Assembly (NCBI GenBank): GCA_963422685.1
Contig: OY730442.1
Coordinates: 124,001 to 188,000 of the forward strand
DNA length: 64,000 bases
DNA from: Spongiihabitans sp963422685
GTDB taxonomy: Bacteria > Pseudomonadota > Gammaproteobacteria > Arenicellales > Poriferihabitantaceae
Reading direction: 5' to 3'
The position numbers and the translations under genes were made by a program. Positions 55,465-64,000 of this stretch are shown here, piece after piece; the stretch's first letter is position 1, and every line of letters begins with the position of its first letter. Below the pieces are notes generated by a model. That model was not told the origin of the DNA and made no database searches. It saw only the letters and a program-made list of their open reading frames with translations.

Positions 55465-55554
55465 AAAGGCAAAGCCAATAACCAGCAGCGCAAGACCTAA
55501 CCAGCCCACAAAATTGATGATTCTCAGTACCAGTGTAAGCCAGTCGAATTCCAT
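55450..55554 (-). CDS. Possible 34-residue membrane peptide, antisense in tail module
   Basis: A minus-strand frame from ATG 55554 reads MEFDWLTLVLRIINFVGWLG then LALLVIGFAFSLPP. This is one strong hydrophobic span filling the gap between the chaperone and tape measure genes, the only stretch of that gap. No good Shine-Dalgarno is at the right distance (AGGTGGG is about 17 bp away). It could be a small membrane protein or a chance frame. Confidence 0.4.
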   Translation of the reverse strand: MEFDWLTLVLRIINFVGWLGLALLVIGFAFSLPP

Positions 55555-55592
55555 AGCATCAGTATATACCCACCTATATTAAAGCAGCAACC

Positions 55593-58500
55593 ATGGCCAA
55601 AGAAATCAAAGCGGGGATTGTCATCACGGCGCAGGATCGCACTGCGGCCGGGATTGGCAAGACGCGCAAGGGGCTGGACTCCATCAGCCAGGGATTGAAT
55701 CGCATTGAACGCCATGCGAAGTTGGCGGCTGGTGCATTGGTCACCGTTTCCCAGATACGTAATCTGGGTGCGCATTTATTGCGTTCGTACAGCGAGATGG
55801 AGGATGGGTTGGTGGCGGTGGCCAAGACGGCGGATTTAAGCGCGGTTGAGGTGCGTCGGTTAGGAGAAGAGATAGACACCATCGGTCAGCGGTTACCGGT
55901 GGCGCGTAAGGAGTTGTTGGATATTGCGGCGGCGGCAGGTCAGTTAGGGGTGAAGGGAGTCGGTAATTTATCGTTGTTCACTGAAACGGTGGGCAAGCTG
56001 GGGTTGGCGAGTAATTTATCCGGGGATGAAGCGGCGACATCGTTGGCGCGGATTCTTACCGTGACCGGTGAAGGGATTGGTCAGGTAGACCGGTTTGCCA
56101 GTGCGATTGTCTCGCTAGGTAACAATTTTGCGGCATCGGAGCGGGAGATAGCGCATCACGCCACTCGTTTGGCCACGGGTACGGCATTGTACGGAGTCGC
56201 GGCGCATGAGGCGGCGGCGTTGGGTGCGACTTTGGCGGCGTTAGGACTAGAAGCCGAATTGGGCGGTACAGCGGTGGCGCGTGCATTTGCTTCGATTGAT
56301 ATTGCGCTGCGCGAGGGTGGAGAAGGTGCGCGGGTATTGGCACAGGTGACGGGTCGGTCGGTGCAGGAGCTCAAGCGTTTATTTGCCGAGGATGCGGTGG
56401 GTGCGTTTCAGTTATTCGTTGAAGGATTGGGTCGCACCCATGCTGCTGGTGGGGATTTGCAGGGGATATTTGCGGCGCTGGGGTTGGATGGTCAGCGATT
56501 GGTTCAGGTATTGGGTACGTTGGCGAAGCGTCCGGAGGAGTTGTCTCGGGCATTAAAGCTATCGAATCGGGAAGTGCGTGAAAACAATGCGTTGACGGAA
56601 GAGGCGATTCGCGGTGCGCAGACTTTCAGTGCACAGATGCAGTTGGTCAGGAACGACATGGACGCCCAGGCGGCGGTGTTGGGTGAGAATCTGGCACCGG
56701 CGGTTCTGGCGGTATCGCGGCAGTGGGACAACCTTGCCAAGGTAGCGTTGTTGGCGGCGGCGGTGTGGTCTACTGGTGTTGTCAGGGGTTACGGCAGAGC
56801 TGCGGCGGCGTTGCTGCAAAATCTATCGGTATTGCGGCTAGAGGGACGCGAACGTGCGGTGGTGGCCCGGGCGGCGCGGATGCAGGCCAATGCGGCTGTA
56901 CGGGTTGCGCAGGCGAATGTGCGCAAGGCGACAACGGCACGCACGGCACGCACGGCGGCTTTGGGGCTGGCGGCGGCCGAGCGTCAGGCGGCCCAGGCCG
57001 CCCAGTCGTATGCGGCGGCCACGGTGCGCGGCGGTATTGCGGGTCGGGCGGCGCTGGGTATTGTGCGTACACTGGGCGGGCCGCTTGGGATATTGACCAC
57101 GGCCTTGACTGTTGGCGCGACGGCGTGGGCGCTGTGGGGTCGTTCGGCGCGGGATGCGGCGGCGGGTGCAGAAGAGGCGATTGAGCAGCAAATCAGGGCA
57201 TTGGAGAGCAGCGTCAAGAGTGGTGTTGACCGCATTGACGAATTGATTGCCGGGCGTGAGGCGAAGCTGGCGGAATTTAGGCAGTCGCTGCAAGCTGCGC
57301 GGTCTTTAAGGCGTACTGGGAGATCAAATAGTTTCGTCAACGTGAAGGATGAGGGGTTGGCGAACTTCCTGAATAATGGGACGCAGTCGAAGAACGATGC
57401 GATTGCGTATTATGAGGCAGCCGCCGCCGAGACGGAAAAACAGAGAGTGCGGCTAATCAAGATACGTGCGCAAATTAAGGCGCTTGGGAAAGCGGCTGAA
57501 GACGGGGGAGGCGGTGGTGAGGCCCTGGAGCTCGGCGGCGGTGCGGATGCAATTGCCCAAAGCATTGCCCAGCTCAAGCGCAAGGCGGCGTTGACGGGTG
57601 AGGCAAGCGAAGAAGCGCGGGTTTTGTATGATCTGGAACAGGGCGCACTGACGGCTGCGACAGATGGTCAGCGTGCGCAATTGATCCTGCTGGCGCAGAA
57701 GCTGGACGCATTCAAGCAGGAAGAATTGATTCAAAACGACCTGTTGACCATTATCAGTGAGCAGGATGCGGCGCATCAGTCGGCACTGCAATCCATCCAG
57801 TCCCAGCAGCAGGCTCTGGCCAGTCCGTATCAGCAGGCGGTGGCAGAAATTGAGAAATGGAAGCAAACCGCCCTGGCCGGGCTGGACGAGACCCGGCACG
57901 GGTATCAGGAATGGGCGGCAGAAGTTGAAGACATTTATCGCAGGCGGTTGGCCGCGGCGGCCGAGGAGGCCACGGAGCGGCAGTTGCGAGCCGCGACCGA
58001 CTGGCAGTCGGGTGCGCAGCGGGCGCTGCAGGAGATTGCGCGCGATACGCAGGATATGGCCAGTAGTACCGAGCAGGCGATATTGGGTACTTTGCGCTCG
58101 GCTGAGGACGCCTGGGTGCAGTTTGCCCGCACCGGCAAATTTGAGATGGGTTCGCTGGCCAATTACGTAGTAGAGCAATTGGCGCGTATGACGTTTCAAC
58201 AAACGATACAGCCTGGGCTGCAAGCCCTGTTGAACTGGGGGACGGGGTTGTTGAGCGGCCCGGCGACGATGGCAAGCGGTATGACGACTGCCCAGCACCA
58301 GGCGTTTCGCCAGCACAGCGGCGGTATTGTCGGTTTGGAGGGGGTGTCGACACAGGTGCCGGCGGCGCTGTTTGCCGCTGCGCCCAGGCTGCATGCCGGC
58401 GGTCTGGCGGCCAACGAAGTGCCGACCATCCTGGAGCGCGGTGAAGGCGTATTCACTGCCGCGCAGATGCGCGCCCTGGGGCCGTCCCAACCCCCGAAGG

Positions 58501-58670
58501 TGGAGATCACCTTTGAGAACCGGGGCACACCGCAGCGCGAGGTGGCGCAGGAGACGCGCTTTGACGGACGCGCCATGGTCGTCAATATTGTCACCGATGA
58601 TCTGGATCGCGGCGGGCCGATCAGTGCGCGTTTGCGCAGTAATTATGGTCTGCGTGAGGCGGTGACGTGA
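55593..58670 (+). CDS. Phage tail tape measure protein
   Basis: 1025 residues. The N-terminal about 330 residues contain the TMP core region seen in many phages (YSEMEDGLVAVAKTADLSAV, DIAAAAGQLGVKGVGNLSLF, ARILTVTGEGIGQVDRFASA). Ala-rich coiled-coil and hydrophobic stretches follow (GIAGRAALGIVRTLGGPLGI). The C-terminal part resembles lambda gpH/tail length protein ends (LANYVVEQLARMTFQQTIQP, GGLAANEVPTILERGEGVFT). Length of the TMP sets tail length, so about 1,000 residues implies a tail of moderate size. It is followed by overlapping tail-tip genes. Confidence 0.92.
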   Translation: MAKEIKAGIVITAQDRTAAGIGKTRKGLDSISQGLNRIERHAKLAAGALVTVSQIRNLGAHLLRSYSEMEDGLVAVAKTADLSAVEVRRLGEEIDTIGQRLPVARKELLDIAAAAGQLGVKGVGNLSLFTETVGKLGLASNLSGDEAATSLARILTVTGEGIGQVDRFASAIVSLGNNFAASEREIAHHATRLATGTALYGVAAHEAAALGATLAALGLEAELGGTAVARAFASIDIALREGGEGARVLAQVTGRSVQELKRLFAEDAVGAFQLFVEGLGRTHAAGGDLQGIFAALGLDGQRLVQVLGTLAKRPEELSRALKLSNREVRENNALTEEAIRGAQTFSAQMQLVRNDMDAQAAVLGENLAPAVLAVSRQWDNLAKVALLAAAVWSTGVVRGYGRAAAALLQNLSVLRLEGRERAVVARAARMQANAAVRVAQANVRKATTARTARTAALGLAAAERQAAQAAQSYAAATVRGGIAGRAALGIVRTLGGPLGILTTALTVGATAWALWGRSARDAAAGAEEAIEQQIRALESSVKSGVDRIDELIAGREAKLAEFRQSLQAARSLRRTGRSNSFVNVKDEGLANFLNNGTQSKNDAIAYYEAAAAETEKQRVRLIKIRAQIKALGKAAEDGGGGGEALELGGGADAIAQSIAQLKRKAALTGEASEEARVLYDLEQGALTAATDGQRAQLILLAQKLDAFKQEELIQNDLLTIISEQDAAHQSALQSIQSQQQALASPYQQAVAEIEKWKQTALAGLDETRHGYQEWAAEVEDIYRRRLAAAAEEATERQLRAATDWQSGAQRALQEIARDTQDMASSTEQAILGTLRSAEDAWVQFARTGKFEMGSLANYVVEQLARMTFQQTIQPGLQALLNWGTGLLSGPATMASGMTTAQHQAFRQHSGGIVGLEGVSTQVPAALFAAAPRLHAGGLAANEVPTILERGEGVFTAAQMRALGPSQPPKVEITFENRGTPQREVAQETRFDGRAMVVNIVTDDLDRGGPISARLRSNYGLREAVT

Positions 58671-59077
58671 GCGCCTGGCCGGATTATGCCCGCATCATCG
58701 TATCTGGCTATCAGCTGGGTCAGGACGCAGACGTGGAGCGCACCACCTTCGATGACGGCATGGTGCGCCAGGCCCGGCGGTACAGCGCATCGTTGCAGTT
58801 GCGCACGGTGACCGCCATGCTGGACAGCACCGCCCGATTGAACGAATTTCGCGCCTGGGCGACACAGTGGGCGCACCGCTGGTTTGCCTTTGCCGACCCG
58901 GATGACGGGGTTGTGCGGCGGGTGCGGGTGCGCGGCGGGGTCGGCGGTATTGATTATCAGGCCGACACCCTCGGCGGTGTCGGGGGTAGAAGTCATCAGG
59001 CCCGCACTCGCGGCGATGACCGGGTGGTATGGCGGGCCGAGCTGGTGCTGGAAGGCTATCAGCACGATATAATCTAA
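58667..59077 (+). CDS. Phage tail (tip) protein
   Basis: 136 residues from GTG 58667, overlapping the tape measure stop (GTGA). Residues such as YQLGQDADVERTTFDDGMVR and LNEFRAWATQWAHRWFAFAD match small tail proteins that follow the tape measure gene in siphophages. Predicted beta-rich. Next gene begins at the stop (TAATG). Confidence 0.72.
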   Translation: MSAWPDYARIIVSGYQLGQDADVERTTFDDGMVRQARRYSASLQLRTVTAMLDSTARLNEFRAWATQWAHRWFAFADPDDGVVRRVRVRGGVGGIDYQADTLGGVGGRSHQARTRGDDRVVWRAELVLEGYQHDII

Positions 59078-59541
59078 TGGCATCGAAAGCCTATCAACGT
59101 GCCCACCGGGCCGCCAGTGCGCAGGATCTGATTCTGACGGCGCTGGTGTTGCGTCATGCGCGTCTGCCGCAGCCGGTGCGGGTGATTAACGATACGGTGG
59201 ATCGCAGCATCGGTCGTTACCGCTATACCGCCGTGCGCTTTGAGATACGCCTGGCCGATGATACGGACGGTCGCACACCCCAGGCCGAGTTGTCGGTGGA
59301 CAACGTTGGGCGGGAATTAACCCAGTGGATTGACCGAGCCGATGGCGGGGTGGGCGTACAGGTGCGGGTGATGCAGTTCATGCCGGCCACCCGCGCGATT
59401 GAATGGGAGCAGACGCTGGACGTTGTTTCGGTACGCCTGGATCAGCGCAGTGTGGTGCTGCGGCTGGGGTTTGATCCCCTGCTCGGTCGGGCCGCGGTGC
59501 CGATGCGCTACGACCCGCAGACCGCACCGGGGTTGTTTTGA
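59077..59541 (+). CDS. Phage tail protein, DUF1833-like
   Basis: 154 residues from ATG 59077; an earlier in-frame ATG is within the previous gene. RYTAVRFEIRLADDTDGRTP, AELSVDNVGRELTQWIDRAD and a C-terminal VVLRLGFDPLLGRAAVPMRY fit the DUF1833 family, found between the tape measure and NlpC/P60 genes of siphophages. Probably part of the baseplate/tail-tip complex. Overlaps both neighbours by one to three bases. Confidence 0.75.
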   Translation: MASKAYQRAHRAASAQDLILTALVLRHARLPQPVRVINDTVDRSIGRYRYTAVRFEIRLADDTDGRTPQAELSVDNVGRELTQWIDRADGGVGVQVRVMQFMPATRAIEWEQTLDVVSVRLDQRSVVLRLGFDPLLGRAAVPMRYDPQTAPGLF

Positions 59542-59942
59542 TGGCGCACTGGAGCGAGCGGTATATCGGGCGGGCGTACGTTGCGGGCGAATTCGACTGC
59601 GCACACCTGGTGGTGCTGGTGCAGCGGGAACAGTTCAGGCGGCAGATTAATCTGCCCGTTCATGCCACCAGCATTCGCGCCCGGGATGCACAGATCAACG
59701 CCCTGTCCGGCGACTATGCCCGCCGCCGCCGCGGCGATGAAAGTGCGCAAGAGGGCGATGCGGTGCTGATGCGCAGGGCCGGGCGCAGGCGGGTCAGCGG
59801 TCATCATATCGGGCTGTACGTCTGGGCAGGCAGTCAAGCGCACGTGCTGCACTGCCAGGCCGGCCTCGGCACCTGTTTACACACTCTGGCCGACCTGCCG
59901 CACCGCGGACTGGAAATGACCGGGATCTATCAATGGCTGTAA
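59541..59942 (+). CDS. NlpC/P60-like phage tail peptidase
   Basis: 133 residues from ATG 59541 (a TTG one codon earlier also exists). The catalytic Cys is in AGEFDCAHLVVLVQ, and His in SGHHIGLYVWAG, followed by a polar third residue region (HVLHCQAGLG). This is the cell-wall hydrolase domain found in lambda gpK and related tail-tip proteins that locally open peptidoglycan during DNA injection. Overlaps DUF1833 and J genes. Confidence 0.78.
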   Translation: MAHWSERYIGRAYVAGEFDCAHLVVLVQREQFRRQINLPVHATSIRARDAQINALSGDYARRRRGDESAQEGDAVLMRRAGRRRVSGHHIGLYVWAGSQAHVLHCQAGLGTCLHTLADLPHRGLEMTGIYQWL

Positions 59943-60628
59943 CCCTGGACCTGCTGCCGCATCCGCTCACTACGTATGGGCGGGAAGTGCGGCCCTGCAT
60001 CGTCCTGCCCGGGACAACGCTGGCCGCACTCGTCAAAGCGCGCTGGCCGTACCCCGCAAAGCCCCATGCCACCGTCAACGGGCGCATCATACCGCCGTCT
60101 GACTGGCTAACGACGGTACTTAAGGGCGGCGAAATCATTACCCTGCGCACCGCACTGGCCGGCGGCGATTCGGATCCGTTAAGAACCCTACTGCAAATTG
60201 CGATCATGATCGTCGCCTACAAGTTCGGCGGCCCTTTAGGCAGCACACTCTTCTCCGGGATCAGTGAGGTGGCCGCCACTGCCGTCGGCAGTACACTGAT
60301 CATGGCCGCCGGCAATCTGGTCATCAACGCCATCGCCCCGATCCGCCAGCCATCGCCCGGCACCATGGCACAACCCGAACCAACTTACTCCCTGACCGGC
60401 GGTGCCAACCGCGCCCGCCCCTATCAACCGCTGCTGCTGGTGCTCGGAGAGCACCGCGTATTCCCGGACCTGGGTACCAGAGAATACACCGAAATCCGCA
60501 ACAACGACGTGTACCTGCATCAGATCTTCCATTTCGGCCTGGGCCAACTGGAACTGGACGATGTCCGTATGCAGAACTGCACCTGCAAGACGGACAGCCG
60601 CAGCGGCTGCGCAAAGGTGTACGCTTAG
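59933..60628 (+). pseudogene. Tail tip/host-specificity protein J-like, truncated
   Basis: The first about 210 codons match the N-terminus of phage J-type proteins: a ubiquitin-like start (PCIVLPGTTLAALVKARWPY), a hydrophobic segment (about 90-135) and the conserved YSLTGGANRARPYQPLLLVL, GEHRVFPDLGTREYTEI, YLHQIFHFGLGQLELDDVR. J proteins normally exceed 1,000 residues. Here homology stops near 60563 and the frame ends at 60628. Without the remainder it cannot bind a receptor, so the phage tail module is defective unless another gene substitutes. Confidence 0.82.
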
Positions 60629-60733
60629 AGGTGCCGGGCTGCGGGGTTACAGACCGAGGTCTTCATTGAACACAACGACCTGCACCAACGCCCGGAACAC
60701 CGCATCGAACTGAACGCCTCGCTGCGCTTCTAG
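60565..60733 (+). pseudogene. 3' end of a beta-barrel protein, fused behind the J fragment
   Basis: Two frames joined by dropping one G near 60650 read AELHLQDGQPQRLRKGVRLE, VPGCG, then LQTEVFIEHNDLHQRPEHRI and ELNASLRF, followed by TAG. The alternating pattern and terminal Phe are typical of the last strands of an outer-membrane barrel, possibly Slam-like. It is not phage-like and is out of frame with J, so it marks a recombination scar. Confidence 0.55.
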
Positions 60734-60762
60734 ACGAATTATGTTGAGCACGTAATGTGGTA

Positions 60763-60781
60763 GGGACAGGCCCCTGTGCCC
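60763..60781. other. Hairpin downstream of the tail module
   Basis: GGGACAGG and CCTGTGCCC pair around CC with one bulge. It lies 30 bp after the beta-barrel remnant stop and may be a transcription terminator without a T-run. Confidence 0.4.
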
Positions 60782-60952
60782 GTCCGCATAAAATCCCTCG
60801 TAAAAATTAAACCCTGAATCCTAATCCTGCTCTATCTGCTTCCTGATTATCCTGTATGTCCACGTTCATATTCCTACTGTACATGCGTGTTTTCATTCTT
60901 TATGATATTGCTGTGCATATTTGAGATAAGGTAAAAATGGATGTGTTAGGTG

Positions 60953-63900
60953 ATGAACAATCACGCGCGCGTAAATAATGTGGATAGCCTTGGTTATTTG
61001 GATTCTCGCACCTGTTCCCCGGGCTCTCACCGCGCCCTCCCCGAAACTCCTGTTCGGCGGACTAACGCCTTCAAGCCTCGTCAACACCTGCGGCACCTCG
61101 CCGCTATACTGGGCCTGACCCTCTGTACCATCTGCGCACTTCCGGCCCATGCAAATGACATCCCCGGTATCACGGTCACCGAGACCGGTGGCACCACCGT
61201 CACCACCGAGGCCGGCGGTAGCGACACCTTCATTGTAGTACTCGATACCCAGCCGAAGGCGGCCGTCACCATTGGTGTAACCAGTTCCGACGGAAGTGAA
61301 GGCAGAGTATCACCCGCACAGCTGGTGTTCACCACCGGCAACTGGGATGCCGCACAGATAGTCACCGTCACCGGGGTGGATGACCGGCTTGAAGATGGTG
61401 ATCGGTCCTATAACGTCGTACTGGCCGCGGCCACCAGCACCGATGCCAACTACAACGGCGTTGATCCGAACGATATAGCCGTCATCAACGTTGATGACGA
61501 CACCGTGGGCGTTACTGTCTCCACCAACAGTGTGCTCGTGACCGAAGCCACTGGTGCCGGGCGCACCGTCACCTACACCGTCGTACTCAAGACCTCGCCG
61601 ACCAACACCGTCACCATCACCCCCACCAGTGGCGACAGCAACGTGGCCACAGTCTCCGCGCCCCTCACCTTCACCATCATCGATTGGCACCTACCGCAGA
61701 TCGTCACCGTCACCGGCATTCATGACGACATTGATACAGGAGATAGAACCACCACCATCACCCATAGGGCTTCAGGCGGCGGCTACGACTCGGTGAGGAT
61801 TGCCAGTGTGGGCGTCACGCTGACCGATGACGACACTGCCGGCGTCACCGTGTCCAAAAGCCGCGTCACGGTCACCGAGGCCAGCGGCAGCGGCCACACG
61901 GCCACCTACCGCGTGGGCCTGCAAAGCCAGCCGACGGGCACCGTCACTCTCACCCCCACCAGCGGTGCTAACTCTGTCGCCACCGTGTCCCCGGCCTCGC
62001 TGACCTTCACCACCGGCAACTGGAAGACGGCGCAGCAAGTTACCGTCACCGGGGTGGATGACCGTATCAACACGGATCGCCGTACGACCATCACCCATAA
62101 GGCAGCCGGGGGCGGCTACGACTCGGTGAGCATCGCCGACGTGACGGTGACCCTCATCGATAACGACAAGGCCGGTGTCACCGTGTCCGAGAGCCGCGTC
62201 ACCACCACCGAAGCCAGTGGTGCTAGGCGCACCGCCACCTTCACCGTAGTACTCGATACCCCGCCCTCGGTCGACGTCAGCATCGCCGTAACCAGTTCCG
62301 ACCCGAGTGAAGGCATGGTTGACAAGAGCCGCCTTGTATTCACCACCGGCAACTGGGACACCGCACAGACGGTCACCGTCACCGGGGTGAATGACCGGAT
62401 TGAAGATGGTGATCAGTCCTACACCATCGTACTGGCCGCGGCTGTCAGCGCCGATGCCGGCTACCGCGGCATTGACCCGAAAGACATCAGAGTCACCAAC
62501 GTTGATGACGATAAAGGGCCCGGATTAATCCTGTCGAAGAGCAAGCTGGAGACTTCCGAGGGCGGGCAACAGGAACTCCTATCTATGAGGTTGACGAGAC
62601 GGCCGACCGCGGCCGTCACCATCGCCGTAACCAGTTCCGACACTACTGAAGGCAGGGTGGCCCCGGCGTCTCTGACCTTTACGCCCGCGGGCTGGGGCGA
62701 ACAAAAGGTATTGGTCGTAACTGGGGAGGACGACGATCTGGACGATGGTGATCAGTCCTACACCATTCGGCTGGGACCGGCAGTGAGCGCGGACATGCAC
62801 TATCGCGGGTTCGCGGCGGCTGTTCCGGCGACCAACAAAGACGATGACGCGGTTGAGGTGAGGGTATCTGGGGGCGGGCGCGTGATGACCACGGAGGGTG
62901 GGGGCAGCGGCCGTTTTAGGGTAGCCCTGGGCAGCCGGCCGATTGCGGCCGTCACCATCGCCGTAACCAGTTCCGACCCTGGTGAAGGCCGGGTGGCCCC
63001 GGCGTCTCTGACCTTTACGTCCGGCGATTGGGATCAGCCACAGGAGGTGACGGTGACGGGGGAGGATGACGTGCTGGCTGATAGGGATCAGGACTACACC
63101 ATTCGGCTGGGGCCGGCGGTGAGTGCGGACGTGAACTATAACGGGCTCGATCCGGCGGACATTCCGGCGACCAACACAGACAATGACGTGGCTGAGGTGA
63201 CGGTATCCGTGAGCAGCGTGACGACCACGGAGGGTGGGGGCAGGGGCCGTTTTAGGGTAGCCCTGGGCAGCCAGCCGAGCGCCACAGTCACCATTGCTGT
63301 AACCAGTTCCGACCCGAGTGAAGGCACGGTTGACAAGAGCCGCCTTGTATTCACGTCCGGCAACTGGGACACGGCGCAGACCGTCACCGTCACGGGCAAG
63401 GATGACGACCGGGCTGATGGAGATCGGCGTTACACCATTCGGCTGGCGGCGGCGGTGAGTGCGGACGTGAACTATAACGGGTTCGATCCGGCGGACGTTC
63501 TGGCGATCAACACAGACGACGACGACGTTGGTGTGACGGCATCGCCTGGTGCGATAACCGTGACCGAGGCCCGTGGTTCGGGGCACACGGCCACCTACCG
63601 CGTGGTCCTGCAAAGCCAGCCCTCGGGCAACGTTACCGTGACCCCTGTCAGCGGTGACGACTCTGTGGCCACCGTTTCTCCGGCCTCACTGACCTTCACT
63701 TCATCCAACTGGAAGACCCCGCAGATCGTCACCGTCACCGGGGTGGATGACAGTACCGATACCGACAGAAGCACCAGCATTACCCATAGGGCTTCAGGCG
63801 GTGGCTATGGTTCGGTCAGTGGGGCGGATGTGGCGGTGACCTTGATTGATGACGACGGGGCCGGCGTGACACTGTCTGAGAGTGCGGTCACGGTTGACGA

Positions 63901-64000
63901 GGATGGCGGCACCGCCACCTACCGCGTAGTCCTGGACAGCCGGCCCTCGGGCCGTGTCACCATCACCCCCCGCAGCGGTGACATCAACGTGGCCATGGTC
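60953..64000 (+). CDS. Giant secreted Calx-beta repeat protein, 5' part
   Basis: 1016 codons are open to the right edge; the gene continues beyond. ATG 60953 has AGGTG just upstream. A long charged N-region (about 45 residues) precedes a hydrophobic signal (LRHLAAILGLTLCTICALPAHA). Then come eight complete and one partial repeats of about 110 residues with Calx-beta features: VTVTE, a central LxFTxxNWxxxQxVTVTGxDD and a closing DDD. Boundaries are about 61165, 61504, 61837, 62167, 62512, 62849, 63188, 63524 and 63857. Subtype A carries SSDxSEG and YxGxDPxDI; subtype B carries TPTSG, VATVS and ITHRASGGGYDSV. Calx-beta repeats bind Ca2+ through acidic loops and occur in adhesins. Attachment or export domains must lie beyond the edge. 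Confidence 0.88.
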   Translation, partial: MNNHARVNNVDSLGYLDSRTCSPGSHRALPETPVRRTNAFKPRQHLRHLAAILGLTLCTICALPAHANDIPGITVTETGGTTVTTEAGGSDTFIVVLDTQPKAAVTIGVTSSDGSEGRVSPAQLVFTTGNWDAAQIVTVTGVDDRLEDGDRSYNVVLAAATSTDANYNGVDPNDIAVINVDDDTVGVTVSTNSVLVTEATGAGRTVTYTVVLKTSPTNTVTITPTSGDSNVATVSAPLTFTIIDWHLPQIVTVTGIHDDIDTGDRTTTITHRASGGGYDSVRIASVGVTLTDDDTAGVTVSKSRVTVTEASGSGHTATYRVGLQSQPTGTVTLTPTSGANSVATVSPASLTFTTGNWKTAQQVTVTGVDDRINTDRRTTITHKAAGGGYDSVSIADVTVTLIDNDKAGVTVSESRVTTTEASGARRTATFTVVLDTPPSVDVSIAVTSSDPSEGMVDKSRLVFTTGNWDTAQTVTVTGVNDRIEDGDQSYTIVLAAAVSADAGYRGIDPKDIRVTNVDDDKGPGLILSKSKLETSEGGQQELLSMRLTRRPTAAVTIAVTSSDTTEGRVAPASLTFTPAGWGEQKVLVVTGEDDDLDDGDQSYTIRLGPAVSADMHYRGFAAAVPATNKDDDAVEVRVSGGGRVMTTEGGGSGRFRVALGSRPIAAVTIAVTSSDPGEGRVAPASLTFTSGDWDQPQEVTVTGEDDVLADRDQDYTIRLGPAVSADVNYNGLDPADIPATNTDNDVAEVTVSVSSVTTTEGGGRGRFRVALGSQPSATVTIAVTSSDPSEGTVDKSRLVFTSGNWDTAQTVTVTGKDDDRADGDRRYTIRLAAAVSADVNYNGFDPADVLAINTDDDDVGVTASPGAITVTEARGSGHTATYRVVLQSQPSGNVTVTPVSGDDSVATVSPASLTFTSSNWKTPQIVTVTGVDDSTDTDRSTSITHRASGGGYGSVSGADVAVTLIDDDGAGVTLSESAVTVDEDGGTATYRVVLDSRPSGRVTITPRSGDINVAMV

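Noticed and set aside
57453..58490. 345-codon minus-strand frame antisense to the tape measure gene
   Set aside because: Basic, unlike known proteins, and wholly inside a well-supported gene.
62579..63613. 344-codon minus-strand frame in the Calx-beta region
   Set aside because: It mirrors the periodic plus-strand repeats and its translation is a low-complexity echo (RRGHPAFTRVGTGY). The plus strand has a signal peptide and classic Calx-beta motifs.
61165..64000. Periodic DNA repeats resembling a CRISPR or satellite array
   Set aside because: The period is about 330 bp, in frame and coding. There are no short identical repeats with unique spacers.

Overview
The window looks like chromosomal DNA of an uncultured gammaproteobacterium of roughly 50-55% GC. 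Gene orders typical of that class support this: rhlB/trxA/rho, argS-SPOR-hemC-hemD-hemX-hemY, rpsO-pnp and mutM. I cannot name a genus from the sequence alone. Two genes run off the ends: a thiolase on the left and a giant Calx-beta repeat protein on the right.

Layout. 1-6.2 kb is a leucine/isovalerate degradation operon: thiolase, both methylcrotonyl-CoA carboxylase subunits, HMG-CoA lyase and a haloacid-dehalogenase-like hydrolase, followed by a hotdog thioesterase cut off near 6195. 6.2-10.6 kb is a conspicuously GC-rich foreign segment with a frameshifted TraA/MobF relaxase 3' end and a frameshifted UvrD-like helicase with topoisomerase zinc fingers. Its right edge cuts into a decayed indolepyruvate ferredoxin oxidoreductase gene. 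11.3-16.2 kb holds a chalcone-isomerase-like exported protein, a 2OG-Fe(II) oxygenase and a sulfur-assimilation operon (sulfite reductase, DUF934 protein, Cys/Met PLP enzyme). 16.7-20.9 kb is an RND efflux pair, followed by asd. 22.3-25.5 kb carries rpsO, pnp and a RodZ-like protein. 25.6-29.5 kb carries Smr nuclease, trxB, ATP sulfurylase and DAHP synthase.

29.7-33.2 kb is a surface-lipoprotein cassette: a TbpB-like lipoprotein, an intrinsic terminator, then a Slam-type outer-membrane exporter. Downstream lies a second, degraded Slam 3' end that is about 96% identical over 138 bp. 33.8-50.6 kb is housekeeping: cspA, hemL, rpmE, rho, trxA, rhlB, a porin-like protein, mutM with a BON protein, a ferredoxin-type flavin reductase, and the haem operon headed by argS. 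50.7-54.5 kb is a Fur-type iron(III) ABC importer whose putative operator sits inside the promoter.

54.6-60.7 kb is a siphophage tail module with no head, lysis or integration genes. It has a tail assembly chaperone pair joined by a canonical A-AAA-AAC -1 frameshift site, a tape measure protein, tail-tip proteins and a truncated J protein. J is fused at the DNA level to the 3' end of an unrelated beta-barrel gene. From 60.95 kb to the right edge runs a secreted protein built of about 110-residue Calx-beta repeats of two alternating subtypes.

The points most worth a second look are the Slam cassette with its second Slam 3' end, the programmed frameshift in the tail chaperones, the isolated tail module with its chimeric end, the GC-rich island truncating genes on both sides, and the two-subtype repeat architecture of the right-hand adhesin. 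I found no CRISPR array, tRNA or rRNA gene.
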